Source: an uncultured Prevotella sp. (GTDB taxonomy: Bacteria > Bacteroidota > Bacteroidia > Bacteroidales > Bacteroidaceae). From it: a stretch of 64,000 nt of DNA. Shown piece by piece: positions 51,918-60,898 of the stretch (the first letter of the stretch is position 1; each line of letters opens with the position of its first letter). The stretch lies in contig CAKPYB010000010.1 of the NCBI GenBank assembly GCA_934202525.1, positions 1-64,000 of the forward strand, given 5' to 3'. Both the position numbers and the translations under genes were made by a program. The notes beneath the pieces are model-generated. The model searched no databases, was not told where the DNA came from, and was given only the letters and a program-made list of their open reading frames with translations.

Positions 51918-52423
51918 ATACTTTTCTCCTTTCTGAGTCGTTGTTGGATATGTTGGATGGCATAGCGATAGCGAGATTTCACGGTAGCTTCTGGTATCTC
52001 CTCCAGTTCGGCTATCTCTCGGAACGTCAAGTTGTCGTAACATTTCATTCTTACGATTTCCGCTTGCTCCTGTGGAATATCTTCCAGCAGTTTTGATATT
52101 CTGAGAAATTCCTCGTGTATCTGTTTGTCACCATTGCTGGTAGGTATGCTTGCCGCTTCATTGATAGCAATGATTTGCGGACGTTTTTTGCGCAGGTAGT
52201 CTCGGCATGCATTGCTAACAGAGCGAATGATATAGCGGTCCAATTCTTCCACTTGTTGCCCTTCTTTCAGTTTCTTGAAAGCTGCAAGTAGCACCTCTTG
52301 CACAATATCTTCTGCATCCTCACGTTGCCCGATTCGAATATAGGCAAAACGAAATAGCCAGTCTTGCCGATTGTCGACAAGACTCTCCAGTTGTTTTATG
52401 AGTTTCGGGTTGCCTATATTCAT
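51914..52423 (-). CDS. ECF-type RNA polymerase sigma factor
   Basis: 169-residue sigma-70 family factor of the extracytoplasmic type. Region 2 has FAYIRIGQREDAEDIVQEVL and LDRYIIRSVSNACRDYLRKK; region 4 has IPQEQAEIVRMKCYDNLTFR, EIAELEEIPEATVKSRYRYA. It is first in an operon with an anti-sigma-like protein and a secreted protein, the usual layout for envelope-stress or nutrient signalling. No standard -7 box was found upstream, which fits autoregulation by its own consensus. Confidence 0.93.
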   Translation of the reverse strand: MNIGNPKLIKQLESLVDNRQDWLFRFAYIRIGQREDAEDIVQEVLLAAFKKLKEGQQVEELDRYIIRSVSNACRDYLRKKRPQIIAINEAASIPTSNGDKQIHEEFLRISKLLEDIPQEQAEIVRMKCYDNLTFREIAELEEIPEATVKSRYRYAIQHIQQRLRKEKSI

Positions 52424-52596
52424 TCGTTTCTTGTTTCTATGTTTCTAACTTTACTCATATAAACGTATATTTCTCAAAAAAGATTTAAAAAATACTCTTT
52501 TTTTTCATTTATTTGTTACTATTGTGATTGTTTATGTAAAAATGAATGCTACGAAGTATGGAACATAAGAAGATTGTGATAGTTTGCGTAAAAAAA

Positions 52597-52630
52597 ATAG
52601 GCACGCATCCTTTCGTGGGTGCGTGCCTAT
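52597..52630 (-). terminator. Terminator of the GH115 gene
   Basis: A 14-bp stem (ATAGGCACGCATCC at 52597-52610, complement at 52617-52630) followed on the minus strand by a T7 run. 52424-52651 otherwise shows only AT-rich leader sequence. Confidence 0.88.
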
Positions 52631-52651
52631 ACCTTTTATTATATGCTACCT

Positions 52652-55186
52652 TTAAATCACTTTGACACTCTTTTTCCCTCCTCTTCCATCAATCACGATT
52701 TTCTCGAAGACGATGGCTGGGTCGTTAGGAGTGAGGGTGAGGGTGTGGATGCCATCGGATGAGGCTGGCAGCTCTAGCTCTATCACCTTGTCCACGATGC
52801 GAGTGGCTATCGTTGGATAATAGATATTGTAGATGTTCTCCGGCTTCTCGTTCAAATCTTTGTTGAAGTTAACCTCTACAGGAGAAGCGCCATCTAAACT
52901 TACACCATAGGTTAAGCCGCCCTTGTTGAGATAATCCAAGGTTGATTTGGTAATCACATGAATGCGAACCTTCTGCTTGCCATTAAATGCCTTGCCATCC
53001 GAAGTCTTGCTAACTTGCATCTTAAACTTGTAAGTGATGCTGGCTCCCTTTACACTCTTGGTATATGGCATCAGAGTCATTGCCGATACGCTTTTGCCCA
53101 TGAATGGAATCTCTGTCCATTTTGCCTCGGCAGCATCCGTCTTGCTGCTATAGTAAGGAGCTTCGATTTCTACCATGCCGTTGTTTTCGCTGATAATCAC
53201 TCCATCCTTGGAGGTTACCCGGAAAAGTTCCGGACAGGTGTCCTTCTCGAAGGCATCGTTCCATGAGGTGTAGCCGATATGCTTCTGCGTCATCATTCCG
53301 TTCCACTTGCCGCCAGCCATCTTATGATTGTAATAGTCGCAGATGAGTGAATCGCGCTTGAAGAGGCGCTCGCATTCATCAGCCCATACATTCGCCTTCG
53401 GATTGCCCTGCTTGTAGAGGGCATGGTTCTGTGCCTGGGCAAAGTACATCTGGTGCAGATTGCTCATCAGCTCGATAGGGAAGAGGATGATCTGGCGATA
53501 GGCATCGTGATAGGATGCCGGCAGACTATTGTACTGGCGCAGCGCATCGGCTTCGAGCTGGAGATACTGGTTTATCACCTCCTGCCATTCGCCGTTTTCC
53601 AGACTGTAGGTGTTCTTGTTGAGCATCTCTGGGGTGCAGCGGCCGTTGTACTTGCAGATGAGGTTCAGAATGCGGGCAGCTTCATCGGCTTGCGATTCAC
53701 CAAACTGCTGTGCGCACCAGTCGCGGGTATGACGGGTGATGTTGTTTACATCGTATTTACGTGGATTCCAAGCCATGTCCATAAACTGGCTGATAGGATA
53801 TTCCATCGGCTTGAGGTCGCCCACATTGAGAATCCAGAGACGGTCGATGCCATTCTCGTAAGCAAGCGTCAACTGCTCCCAAGGATTCTGCACAGGAGTA
53901 ACGTTGAGCATCTTTGAGTTTCTTGGAGCACCTACGTAATCTACGTGATAGTATAAGCCCCAACCGCCTTTGTGTTTGCGTTCCTTGGCATTCGGCACAC
54001 GGCGCACGTCACCCCAGTTGTCATCGCAGAGCAGGAGGGTTACGTCATCAGGCACCTTCATGCCCTTGTCGTAGTAATCCAATACCTCTTTATATAGTGC
54101 CCAAACCTGCGGGGTTTCGCTAGCCTTTCTGCCGGTTACGTCAGCGATAATCTTACGCTGGTCGTTGATGATGTTGGTCATCAGCTTTGTATCAGCCTCT
54201 GCGCTCATCGCCTCATCGCCGTCGCCACGCATTCCGATGGTTACAATCTGTTCGGTTCCCTTCATTCGCTCAATGCCTTCACGGAAGAACTTCTGCAGGC
54301 TAGCCTTGTTCTTCTGATAGTTCCAAGGTCCCCATCCCTTTCGGTTGCGGGCATATTCCTGGTGGTTGCGTGCCATCGGCTCATGATGGGAAGTGCTCAT
54401 CACTACGCCCATTTCATCTGCCGTCTTCTCGTTTTCCGGATCGTCGGCATAGAATGCCCAGCCCCACATGGCAGGCCACATCATGTTACCTCTCAGTCGT
54501 AATACCAGTTCGAAGACGCGCTGATAGAAACGGTGGTCGCCATATCCGGTGCCGTAGGTGTTCTTTACCCATGACGTTAGGCAAGGTGCCTCATCGTTGA
54601 GGAAGATGCCGCGATAACGTACGGCTGGTTCGCCATCTGTATAGATTCCTTTGTTTACGAAAATGGAATCGTGATGCTCTACAGGCACGTCTGCCCAGTC
54701 ATACCAAGGCGATACGCCCATCTGCTGCGAGAGTTCGTAGATGCCGTAGATGGTGCCTCGGCGGTCACTGCCTGCGATGACGAGCTGACCATTTATGAGC
54801 GTGATGATAAACTTTTCCCGTTTGCCCTTCAGCAGATTTCCGTTGATGCGCTTCTGTTTCACCAGTTGGTCGATGGCTGCAGAATGGCCGATGGTGCCTA
54901 CGATGATAGCTGGTCGGACAGTGTCGGCTTTTTTCAGAAAACCGGCATCCGAGGTGAGGGTGGCTGTGGCACCACTCACACTTTTGATATCTTTCAGCAG
55001 GGCATGAGCAGCATAGCTCACTCCCTTGCAGTCGTTGGTATCCATGTAGATTTCTACTCGGTTGTTGGCATTCAGTAGCAAGTCTCCTTGCTTGAAATTT
55101 ACAAATCTGTCGGCTGCGCTCATGCTGATTGTAGAGAGCAGGGCAGCGCTTGCCAGGAATGTTTGCTTGATGTTGTTTAGTTTCAT
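52652..55186 (-). CDS. GH115 family xylan alpha-glucuronidase
   Basis: 844-residue secreted enzyme that removes (4-O-methyl)glucuronic acid from xylan. A signal peptide ends near residue 24. Family features: an N-terminal GH20-like domain (VEIYMDTNDCKGVSYAAHAL), then the barrel core YRGIFLNDEAPCLTSWVKNT, MMWPAMWGWAFYADDPENEK and MSTSHHEPMARN, IVTIGMRGDGDEAMS, DDNWGDVRRVPNAKERKHKGG and YYHVDYVGAPRNSKML, and a C-terminal Gylcosyl hydrolase 115 C-like domain. It is monocistronic. A short relic of a second copy is at 49819-49911. Confidence 0.94.
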   Translation of the reverse strand: MKLNNIKQTFLASAALLSTISMSAADRFVNFKQGDLLLNANNRVEIYMDTNDCKGVSYAAHALLKDIKSVSGATATLTSDAGFLKKADTVRPAIIVGTIGHSAAIDQLVKQKRINGNLLKGKREKFIITLINGQLVIAGSDRRGTIYGIYELSQQMGVSPWYDWADVPVEHHDSIFVNKGIYTDGEPAVRYRGIFLNDEAPCLTSWVKNTYGTGYGDHRFYQRVFELVLRLRGNMMWPAMWGWAFYADDPENEKTADEMGVVMSTSHHEPMARNHQEYARNRKGWGPWNYQKNKASLQKFFREGIERMKGTEQIVTIGMRGDGDEAMSAEADTKLMTNIINDQRKIIADVTGRKASETPQVWALYKEVLDYYDKGMKVPDDVTLLLCDDNWGDVRRVPNAKERKHKGGWGLYYHVDYVGAPRNSKMLNVTPVQNPWEQLTLAYENGIDRLWILNVGDLKPMEYPISQFMDMAWNPRKYDVNNITRHTRDWCAQQFGESQADEAARILNLICKYNGRCTPEMLNKNTYSLENGEWQEVINQYLQLEADALRQYNSLPASYHDAYRQIILFPIELMSNLHQMYFAQAQNHALYKQGNPKANVWADECERLFKRDSLICDYYNHKMAGGKWNGMMTQKHIGYTSWNDAFEKDTCPELFRVTSKDGVIISENNGMVEIEAPYYSSKTDAAEAKWTEIPFMGKSVSAMTLMPYTKSVKGASITYKFKMQVSKTSDGKAFNGKQKVRIHVITKSTLDYLNKGGLTYGVSLDGASPVEVNFNKDLNEKPENIYNIYYPTIATRIVDKVIELELPASSDGIHTLTLTPNDPAIVFEKIVIDGRGGKKSVKVI

Positions 55187-55243
55187 GTTTAATTATCTTG
55201 TTGTTATTTTATCCGATTGTCAGCAATGTGTTTTTGCCGGTTG

Positions 55244-55251
55244 CAAAGGTA
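55244..55251 (-). promoter_or_regulatory. -7 box of the GH115 gene
   Basis: Minus-strand TACCTTTG followed by CAACC, 57 bp upstream of the 55186 start codon. Confidence 0.55.
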
Positions 55252-55333
55252 GCTAAAACTATCCGGATATACTTTATTTTATGTAACCTTTAGTTTTTAA
55301 TTTGTTTCATTTTTACTTTTCTGTCCGTTTCTC

Positions 55334-55364
55334 TTTGTGTTTTCAAAGAAAAATAGTAATTTTG
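55334..55364 (+). promoter_or_regulatory. Promoter of dnaG
   Basis: TTTG (55334-55337), 19 bp, TAATTTTG (55357-55364). The ATG is at 55398. Confidence 0.65.
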
Positions 55365-55397
55365 CATAGTAAAAACAGAAAAATAAGAATATATATA

Positions 55398-57359
55398 ATG
55401 ATAGACAGACCGACGATAGCAAAAATTATGGATGCCACCAAGATAGAAGAGGTGGTATCTGAGTTTGTTACGCTCAAGAAGCGTGGCATCAATTATGTCG
55501 GCTTGTGTCCTTTTCATAACGATTCCAATCCATCTTTCTCCGTATCTCCAACAAGAGGTATCTGTCATTGCTTTACCTGTGGAAAGGGAGGCAATGCAAT
55601 CAACTTTCTGATGGAACTGGAACAGATGACCTATCCCGATGCCCTTCGCTGGCTCGCCAAGAAATATAAAATTGAAATTCAGGAACGGGAACTGACCAAT
55701 GAAGAAAAACAGCGCGAGAGCGAAAGAGAATCCATGTTTATCGTCAACGATTGGGCGGCGAAATATTTCCAGGATATTCTCTTGCATGATGTGGATGGTA
55801 TCGCTATCGGTATGGCTTATTTCCGAGGAAGAGGTTTCAGGGATGATATCATCAGAAAATTCCAGTTGGGTTTTGCGCTCCCTAAGCGTACTGCTCTTGC
55901 TGAGGCGGCTAAGACGGCTGGCTATAATCCGAAATATCTTGTTGATACGGGACTCTGCTTCAAGGTGGATAAGGACGAAGCCGGCAATAAGTCGGGTGAG
56001 GATAAGATTCTTGACCGTTTCTCGGGCAGAGCCATCTTCCCCTGGTTCAGCGTAAGCGGCAAGGTGGTGGCTTTTGGCGGACGAGTGCTCGACAGCAGAA
56101 CCAAGGGCATCAGCCAAAAATATGTCAACTCGCCTGATAGCGTTATCTATCATAAGGAACGAGAACTCTATGGACTCTATCAGGCCAAGAAGGCGATAGC
56201 CAAGGAGGATTGTGTCTTTATGGTGGAAGGATACACCGATGTGATTTCGATGCACCAGTGCGGTATCGAAAATGTAGTGGCCAACTCGGGTACGGCGCTG
56301 AGCGTGCATCAAATCAGACTGCTGCACCGCTTTACCAGTAACATCGTTCTCCTTTATGATGGCGATAAAGCGGGTATTCATGCTGCGCTGCGAGGTACCG
56401 ATATGCTGCTCGAAGAAGAGATGAACGTAAAGGTGCTCTTTCTTCCTGACGGCAATGACCCTGACAGTTTCGCCCGCAGTCATTCGGCAGAGGAATTCAG
56501 AAGATATATTCAGGAGAATCAGACCGACTTCATACAGTTTAAGACCGATATTCTGCTACGCGGCGTGACAGACCCTGTAAAGCGAAGCCAGGCTATCAAT
56601 TCGATTGTAGAGAGCATCTCGAAAATCAAGAATCAGATAACGCGCGCTTCTTATATCACCGACTGTTCTCACCGTTTGGGCGTGAACGAGGCAATTATCG
56701 TGAATGCCTTGAATAATTTTGTGCGCAACGGTATGAGTGAGCAGGTAAAGGCAGAGCGACGTGCTGCGGGATTGAAAGATTCGACTGTAGCGGCAGCGCA
56801 GCAGGCGCAATCGGCAATGAGAGCGGTTACCCCACTGGATAAACTTCTGGAAGTAGAAGGACTTCTGGTACAGTTGATTATTCATCATGGCGACCAGCTC
56901 ATCACGGTACAGGATGTAGACGGAAATGATGTGGAGGTAGCTGTGGCCCAGTATATCAGTCTTGATTTGGGTGGAGATGGCTTTAAGTTTCATAATGATT
57001 TATATAATCAGATTATGCAGGAGGCTGTGGAGCATCTCGAAAAAGAAGATGATTTTGTCGCCGAAACTTATTTTGCCAATCATCCGAATCCGGAAATCAG
57101 CAGGTTGGCAGGTTTGCCTACAGGTGACCAGGAGGTCTCTACGGCTAGTCTGCAGATGAAGATGAGTGCCGACAAACTCCGTCAGTTTGTCTTTAAAGAC
57201 ATCTTGAGCTTCCGTACTCATTATATTGCTCAGCGTATTATTGAGGTTCAGCAGGAGTTTGCCAAGAATCCGACCAATCGTGAACTGCTGCAGGAGTTTA
57301 TGAAACTTAAGCAGATGAACACGCTTCTGGCGAGTCAGGCAAACAATATCTTCAATTAA
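55398..57359 (+). CDS. dnaG: DNA primase
   Basis: 653-residue primase from the ATG of MIDRPTIAKIMDA; a longer reading would include the promoter. The CHC2 zinc domain has GLCPFHNDSNPSFSV and CHCFTCGKGG, the RNA-polymerase core and TOPRIM domain have GRAIFPWFSVSGKVVAFGGR, VFMVEGYTDVISMHQCG and VLLYDGDKAGIHAAL, and the C-terminal helicase-binding region is helical. It makes RNA primers for chromosome replication. The stop is followed 69 bp later by the cardiolipin synthase gene. Confidence 0.97.
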   Translation: MIDRPTIAKIMDATKIEEVVSEFVTLKKRGINYVGLCPFHNDSNPSFSVSPTRGICHCFTCGKGGNAINFLMELEQMTYPDALRWLAKKYKIEIQERELTNEEKQRESERESMFIVNDWAAKYFQDILLHDVDGIAIGMAYFRGRGFRDDIIRKFQLGFALPKRTALAEAAKTAGYNPKYLVDTGLCFKVDKDEAGNKSGEDKILDRFSGRAIFPWFSVSGKVVAFGGRVLDSRTKGISQKYVNSPDSVIYHKERELYGLYQAKKAIAKEDCVFMVEGYTDVISMHQCGIENVVANSGTALSVHQIRLLHRFTSNIVLLYDGDKAGIHAALRGTDMLLEEEMNVKVLFLPDGNDPDSFARSHSAEEFRRYIQENQTDFIQFKTDILLRGVTDPVKRSQAINSIVESISKIKNQITRASYITDCSHRLGVNEAIIVNALNNFVRNGMSEQVKAERRAAGLKDSTVAAAQQAQSAMRAVTPLDKLLEVEGLLVQLIIHHGDQLITVQDVDGNDVEVAVAQYISLDLGGDGFKFHNDLYNQIMQEAVEHLEKEDDFVAETYFANHPNPEISRLAGLPTGDQEVSTASLQMKMSADKLRQFVFKDILSFRTHYIAQRIIEVQQEFAKNPTNRELLQEFMKLKQMNTLLASQANNIFN

Positions 57360-57428
57360 CCGGAACTCCTGTCCTGTGGGGAGGAACTCTGTAATGAAGT
57401 ATTAGAGATTTAAAAGGAGAAATGCTAT

Positions 57429-58853
57429 ATGATTTATTTTCACTGGATATATCTGTTGCTTTATGTCGTGATAACCGTTCCGGCTATCATCACCGTCTTG
57501 ATGGACAATCGTCAGCCCGCCAAGACGATGGCATGGATATTGGTCTTCTTCTTCATCCCCTTTGTGGGTATTATCTTCTATTTCTTTTTCGGACAGAATA
57601 CCCGCAAGGAACGGCTTATCAGCGACCGCAGCATGGACCAGCTCACCAAGCGCTCCATGCTCGAGTTCGTAGAGCAGGAGAATCTTCACCTGCCAGACAG
57701 CAATAAACCGCTGATGAATCTCTTTGCCAACCAGAGTTGGGCGCTGCCTTTTAAAGATAATCAGGTGGATATTTATACTGATGGATATGATTTCTTCCTT
57801 ACCTTATTATATAATATAGGACAGGCAAAGCATCATATTCATCTCGATACTTATATCTTCGAAGCTGATGCTTTGGGGTATCTGATAGCCGATGCTTTGA
57901 TAGATAAGGCGGAGCAGGGAGTAGAGGTGCGACTGATTTATGATGATGTAGGCTGCTGGAAGGTGAAGGATGAATTCTTCGAACGTATGCGTGATGCAGG
58001 CATTGATGTACATTCGTTCATGCCAGTCCGCTTTCCGGCTTTTACGAGTAAGGTAAACTATCGTAACCACCGCAAACTCTGTGTCATAGATGGTAAGGTA
58101 GGCTTTATTGGCGGCATGAATATCGCTCTGCGTTATGTGAAGGGTGATAAGAAACAGGCTTGGCGCGATACGCATCTCCGTATTGAGGGCGGTGGCGTTT
58201 ACGCCATTCAGAGAGCCTTTCTGGTAGACTGGTATTTCGTAGACCGTACATTAGTTACCAATCGTCAGTATTATCCGCCAGTCAGTGCGCTTATCCGCAA
58301 CAATTGTCTCGTACAGATAGTTACGAGCAGCCCTATCAGTCCTTGGCCTGACATTATGCAGGGCTATGTCCGCATCCTGCTTCAGGCCCGGAAGTATGTG
58401 TATATGGAAACGCCTTATTTCCTGCCAACCGAACCTGTATTGTTTGCCATGCGAACAGCAGCTCTGGCGGGTGTGGATATCCGTCTGATGTTGCCTCGTC
58501 ATGCCGATGCTAAACTGGTAGAGTGGGCATCACGTTCGTATGTGATGGAGGCGATAGAGGCTGGCGTAAAGGTTTATCTCTATACGGCAGGCTTTAATCA
58601 TAGTAAATTGCTGGTGAGTGATGATAATCTCTGTACGATAGGCAGTACGAATATTGATTTCCGAAGTTTTGAGAATAATTTCGAAGCGAATGCGTTCTTC
58701 TTTGATGAGGGGATGGCACAGCGTGTGAAGGCTGTCTATCTGCGGGATGAGGCGAAGAGTATCCTGGTAGATGATGTATCTTATTTCGTAAAACGTCCGT
58801 TCCTGCAGCGTCTTTTCGAGAGTACGGTAAGATTACTCTCGCCGCTGCTGTAA
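57429..58853 (+). CDS. cls: Cardiolipin synthase
   Basis: 474-residue phospholipase D-family enzyme that joins phosphatidylglycerols in the membrane. Two N-terminal transmembrane helices (about 5-55) precede two HKD motifs: HRKLCVIDGKVGFIGGMN and HSKLLVSDDNLCTIGSTNID. Length and layout match bacterial Cls. Co-transcription with dnaG is possible. Confidence 0.95.
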   Translation: MIYFHWIYLLLYVVITVPAIITVLMDNRQPAKTMAWILVFFFIPFVGIIFYFFFGQNTRKERLISDRSMDQLTKRSMLEFVEQENLHLPDSNKPLMNLFANQSWALPFKDNQVDIYTDGYDFFLTLLYNIGQAKHHIHLDTYIFEADALGYLIADALIDKAEQGVEVRLIYDDVGCWKVKDEFFERMRDAGIDVHSFMPVRFPAFTSKVNYRNHRKLCVIDGKVGFIGGMNIALRYVKGDKKQAWRDTHLRIEGGGVYAIQRAFLVDWYFVDRTLVTNRQYYPPVSALIRNNCLVQIVTSSPISPWPDIMQGYVRILLQARKYVYMETPYFLPTEPVLFAMRTAALAGVDIRLMLPRHADAKLVEWASRSYVMEAIEAGVKVYLYTAGFNHSKLLVSDDNLCTIGSTNIDFRSFENNFEANAFFFDEGMAQRVKAVYLRDEAKSILVDDVSYFVKRPFLQRLFESTVRLLSPLL

Positions 58854-58858
58854 CGAAT

Positions 58859-58898
58859 AAATCCCCGTTTGCATCTTGTCTGGTGCAAACGGGGATTT
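58859..58898. terminator. Bidirectional terminator, cls and rsmD
   Basis: A perfect 15-bp stem (AAATCCCCGTTTGCA with its complement at 58884-58898) with flanking A and T runs lies between convergent genes. Confidence 0.9.
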
Positions 58899-58901
58899 TT
58901 T

Positions 58902-59432
58902 CTATCTGAATATTGAGAAGTTTACGCTTCCGTAACTTCTGTGTTCCAGGAATCGTGGATGCTCGGAGAAATCATAGTCTTTGCCATGCTCAAAGACGAA
59001 GATGCCTCCTTCGTTGAGATAGTCGCCATTCAGAACGAGGTCTGGAATCTGCGGCAACTCCTTCAGAGCGTATGGAGGATCGGCAAAGATAAAGTCAAAC
59101 TTCTGCTTGCAGGTCTTCAGAAAACGGAATACATCACCACGAATCAGAATATCTTTGTCTTCGCCCAACTTCTGAAAACATTGGCGTATGAAGTTGGCAT
59201 GATCGCGGTCGGCCTCTACGCTGATTACCCGGCTGCAGCCTCGTGATACCAGTTCGAGCGAAATGCTGCCCGTGCCGGCAAAGAGGTCGAGGGCAGAGGT
59301 ATCTTCGAAATCAATATATCCCTGCAGCACATTAAAGATGTTCTCCTTTGCAAAATCTGTTGTCGGACGCGCCTTAAACGAACGTGGAATGTCGAAATGG
59401 CGTCCCTTATATAGTCCTGTTATGATTCTCAT
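58902..59432 (-). CDS. rsmD: 16S rRNA (guanine966-N2)-methyltransferase
   Basis: 176-residue RNA methyltransferase. MRIITGLYKGRHFDIPRSFKARPTTDFAKE at the start is typical, followed by motif I LDLFAGTGSISLELVSRGC and catalytic motif IV DPPYAL. It modifies G966 of 16S rRNA. It is the last gene after the pilin-like and DUF3822 genes, a gene order common in Bacteroidetes. Confidence 0.95.
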   Translation of the reverse strand: MRIITGLYKGRHFDIPRSFKARPTTDFAKENIFNVLQGYIDFEDTSALDLFAGTGSISLELVSRGCSRVISVEADRDHANFIRQCFQKLGEDKDILIRGDVFRFLKTCKQKFDFIFADPPYALKELPQIPDLVLNGDYLNEGGIFVFEHGKDYDFSEHPRFLEHRSYGSVNFSIFR

Positions 59433-59439
59433 ATTTACT

Positions 59440-59520
59440 TTGAACTTTGAATGTTGAACATTGAACTTTATGATAAGCTATTCTGTTGAATTCTTAACTA
59501 TCAACTTTTAACTATCAACT
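59440..59520. repeat. GAACTTTGAATGTT-type intergenic repeat
   Basis: Alternating ACTTTGAACTTTGAATG / TTGAACATTGAACTTT words form inverted repeats, followed by AACTATCAAC repeated twice. Related AAAGTTCAAAGTTCAAA words occur inside the helicase coding region at about 61933-61970. Confidence 0.65.
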
Positions 59521-59526
59521 CTTGTC

Positions 59527-60336
59527 TTACTTACTTAGGTACAGCGCCATCAAATCGAATGGCAGACCTTTAATCTCTGTGATGGGCGCACGGTTGAATT
59601 CGGCGGCAGGATTCAGAATGAAGGTCTTCTTGATATAGAGTTTCGTGTTGTAGAGGAACCAGTCCTTATCCGGAACATTGCCTGATACATGCAACTCATC
59701 CTGCATCTGGTTGAATCCTAACTGCTTCCATACATAGAGAATGAAATAGAGGGCATCCTTGGCATGCTCGGCATTGAACGAGTTGAAAAATTTGAAACGG
59801 TTCTTCTCGAAACCGAAAACGTCCAGCTTCTTGTCGTGGAAATAAACATAGAGTTTGCGGTGAATGCCGGTGAAACTGCGATGATGCAGATAGTGCCACA
59901 TCGGTTGCATGATAGGTGTGAAGCGGACATCCTTAAAGTTGTCTTCTACCACCATCTTCAAATCCTTGTTGATAGGGAATACCGCTACCGCATTCAGTTC
60001 CGGCTGCACTCTGTAGAGAATGGCATCGCTGTTATGACTGTTGAAGGCATGCTGATAGAGTACATCGATATCCTCTTCATGAAATTCTTCGATAGGAACC
60101 AGCAGGATAGGCGAATCGAGATATACGCGTACCTTCTGGTATCCCCGCTGCAGGAGAGTACTCTCCTTGAAAGCCTGACGCAAGTTGGCTGCCATCGAAA
60201 CACCACTCTTTACTGTATAAGGTTCATAGATGAGCTGATGCTCAGCTTCACGGTCAACTACCGAAAAACTGAGGGTGTTTCTGCTCACGCGGATGGTGAG
60301 TCGTGCTTGCTGAATGTTGTTACCTTTTATTTGCAT
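59527..60336 (-). CDS. DUF3822 family protein
   Basis: 269-residue cytoplasmic protein from the ATG at 60336, just after the preceding stop; a TTG 12 nt upstream overlaps that stop. DUF3822 features: LTIRVSRNTLSFSVVD, RVYLDSPILLVPIEEF and HRKLYVYFHDKKLDVFGFEK. The fold is related to ASKHA ATPases; function unknown. It is consistently next to rsmD in this phylum. Confidence 0.92.
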   Translation of the reverse strand: MQIKGNNIQQARLTIRVSRNTLSFSVVDREAEHQLIYEPYTVKSGVSMAANLRQAFKESTLLQRGYQKVRVYLDSPILLVPIEEFHEEDIDVLYQHAFNSHNSDAILYRVQPELNAVAVFPINKDLKMVVEDNFKDVRFTPIMQPMWHYLHHRSFTGIHRKLYVYFHDKKLDVFGFEKNRFKFFNSFNAEHAKDALYFILYVWKQLGFNQMQDELHVSGNVPDKDWFLYNTKLYIKKTFILNPAAEFNRAPITEIKGLPFDLMALYLSK

Positions 60337-60341
60337 ATCTG

Positions 60342-60821
60342 TTACCAATTACCTGCGTTGTTATTATCTGTCGTTAAATCGCCTATCTTGAGTCCGGGAT
60401 AGTTGCCGGCATAGTTGGCCTCCTCTATCTTCTGCTGGATGGAACCTTCATCGAGTCCGTCGAGGAAGGTTTCATAACCTGCCCCACATTCCATCACCGG
60501 AATCTGCTTACCGCTTTTTCCTACGATAACCGTGGCAGCAAGTGTAAACTTCTTACCGTCGGCATAGGGAATGTATTGGGCATCTTCCTGTAAGAACTTG
60601 CCTTTTACCAGTGTCTGGAAATCGCCTGTATATACGCCGTGTTTCGCCTTGTATTTCTCTTCAGCCTGACGTATCTGCATCAGTTTCTCCTTCACCTCTG
60701 CTTCTCTGCTAGCCATGGCTTTCTGGAAGCGGATGGGCTGGCTTACACTCAGAATACAGAGTAGCATCATGATGATGACGCATGCTCCCAAAATATAATT
60801 ATTCTTTATTCTTTTTCTCAT
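60342..60821 (-). CDS. Single-pass membrane protein, pilin-like
   Basis: 159-residue protein with one N-terminal transmembrane helix (about 8-30) followed by a coiled-coil helix (about 38-60, REAEVKEKLMQIRQAEEKYK) and a small beta domain. This resembles minor pseudopilins or PilE-like proteins, but no prepilin peptidase site is seen. First gene of an operon with DUF3822 and rsmD; overlaps an in-frame alternative start of the DUF3822 gene. Confidence 0.75.
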   Translation of the reverse strand: MRKRIKNNYILGACVIIMMLLCILSVSQPIRFQKAMASREAEVKEKLMQIRQAEEKYKAKHGVYTGDFQTLVKGKFLQEDAQYIPYADGKKFTLAATVIVGKSGKQIPVMECGAGYETFLDGLDEGSIQQKIEEANYAGNYPGLKIGDLTTDNNNAGNW

Positions 60822-60836
60822 TTCAAAAAGTATTAT

Positions 60837-60844
60837 TACTTTTG
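60837..60844 (+). promoter_or_regulatory. -7 box of the helicase gene
   Basis: TACTTTTG followed by CACTGC, 54 bp before the 60899 ATG. Confidence 0.55.
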
Positions 60845-60873
60845 CACTGCAAATAGGTGCAGTAAATTTTCTG

Positions 60874-60881
60874 CAAAGATA
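60874..60881 (-). promoter_or_regulatory. -7 box of the pilin-like/DUF3822/rsmD operon
   Basis: Minus-strand TATCTTTG followed by CAG, 52 bp upstream of the 60821 start codon. It overlaps the leader of the divergent helicase gene, so the two promoters are interlocked in a 77-bp gap. Confidence 0.55.
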
Positions 60882-60898
60882 CTAAAAGTTTTCGAAAT

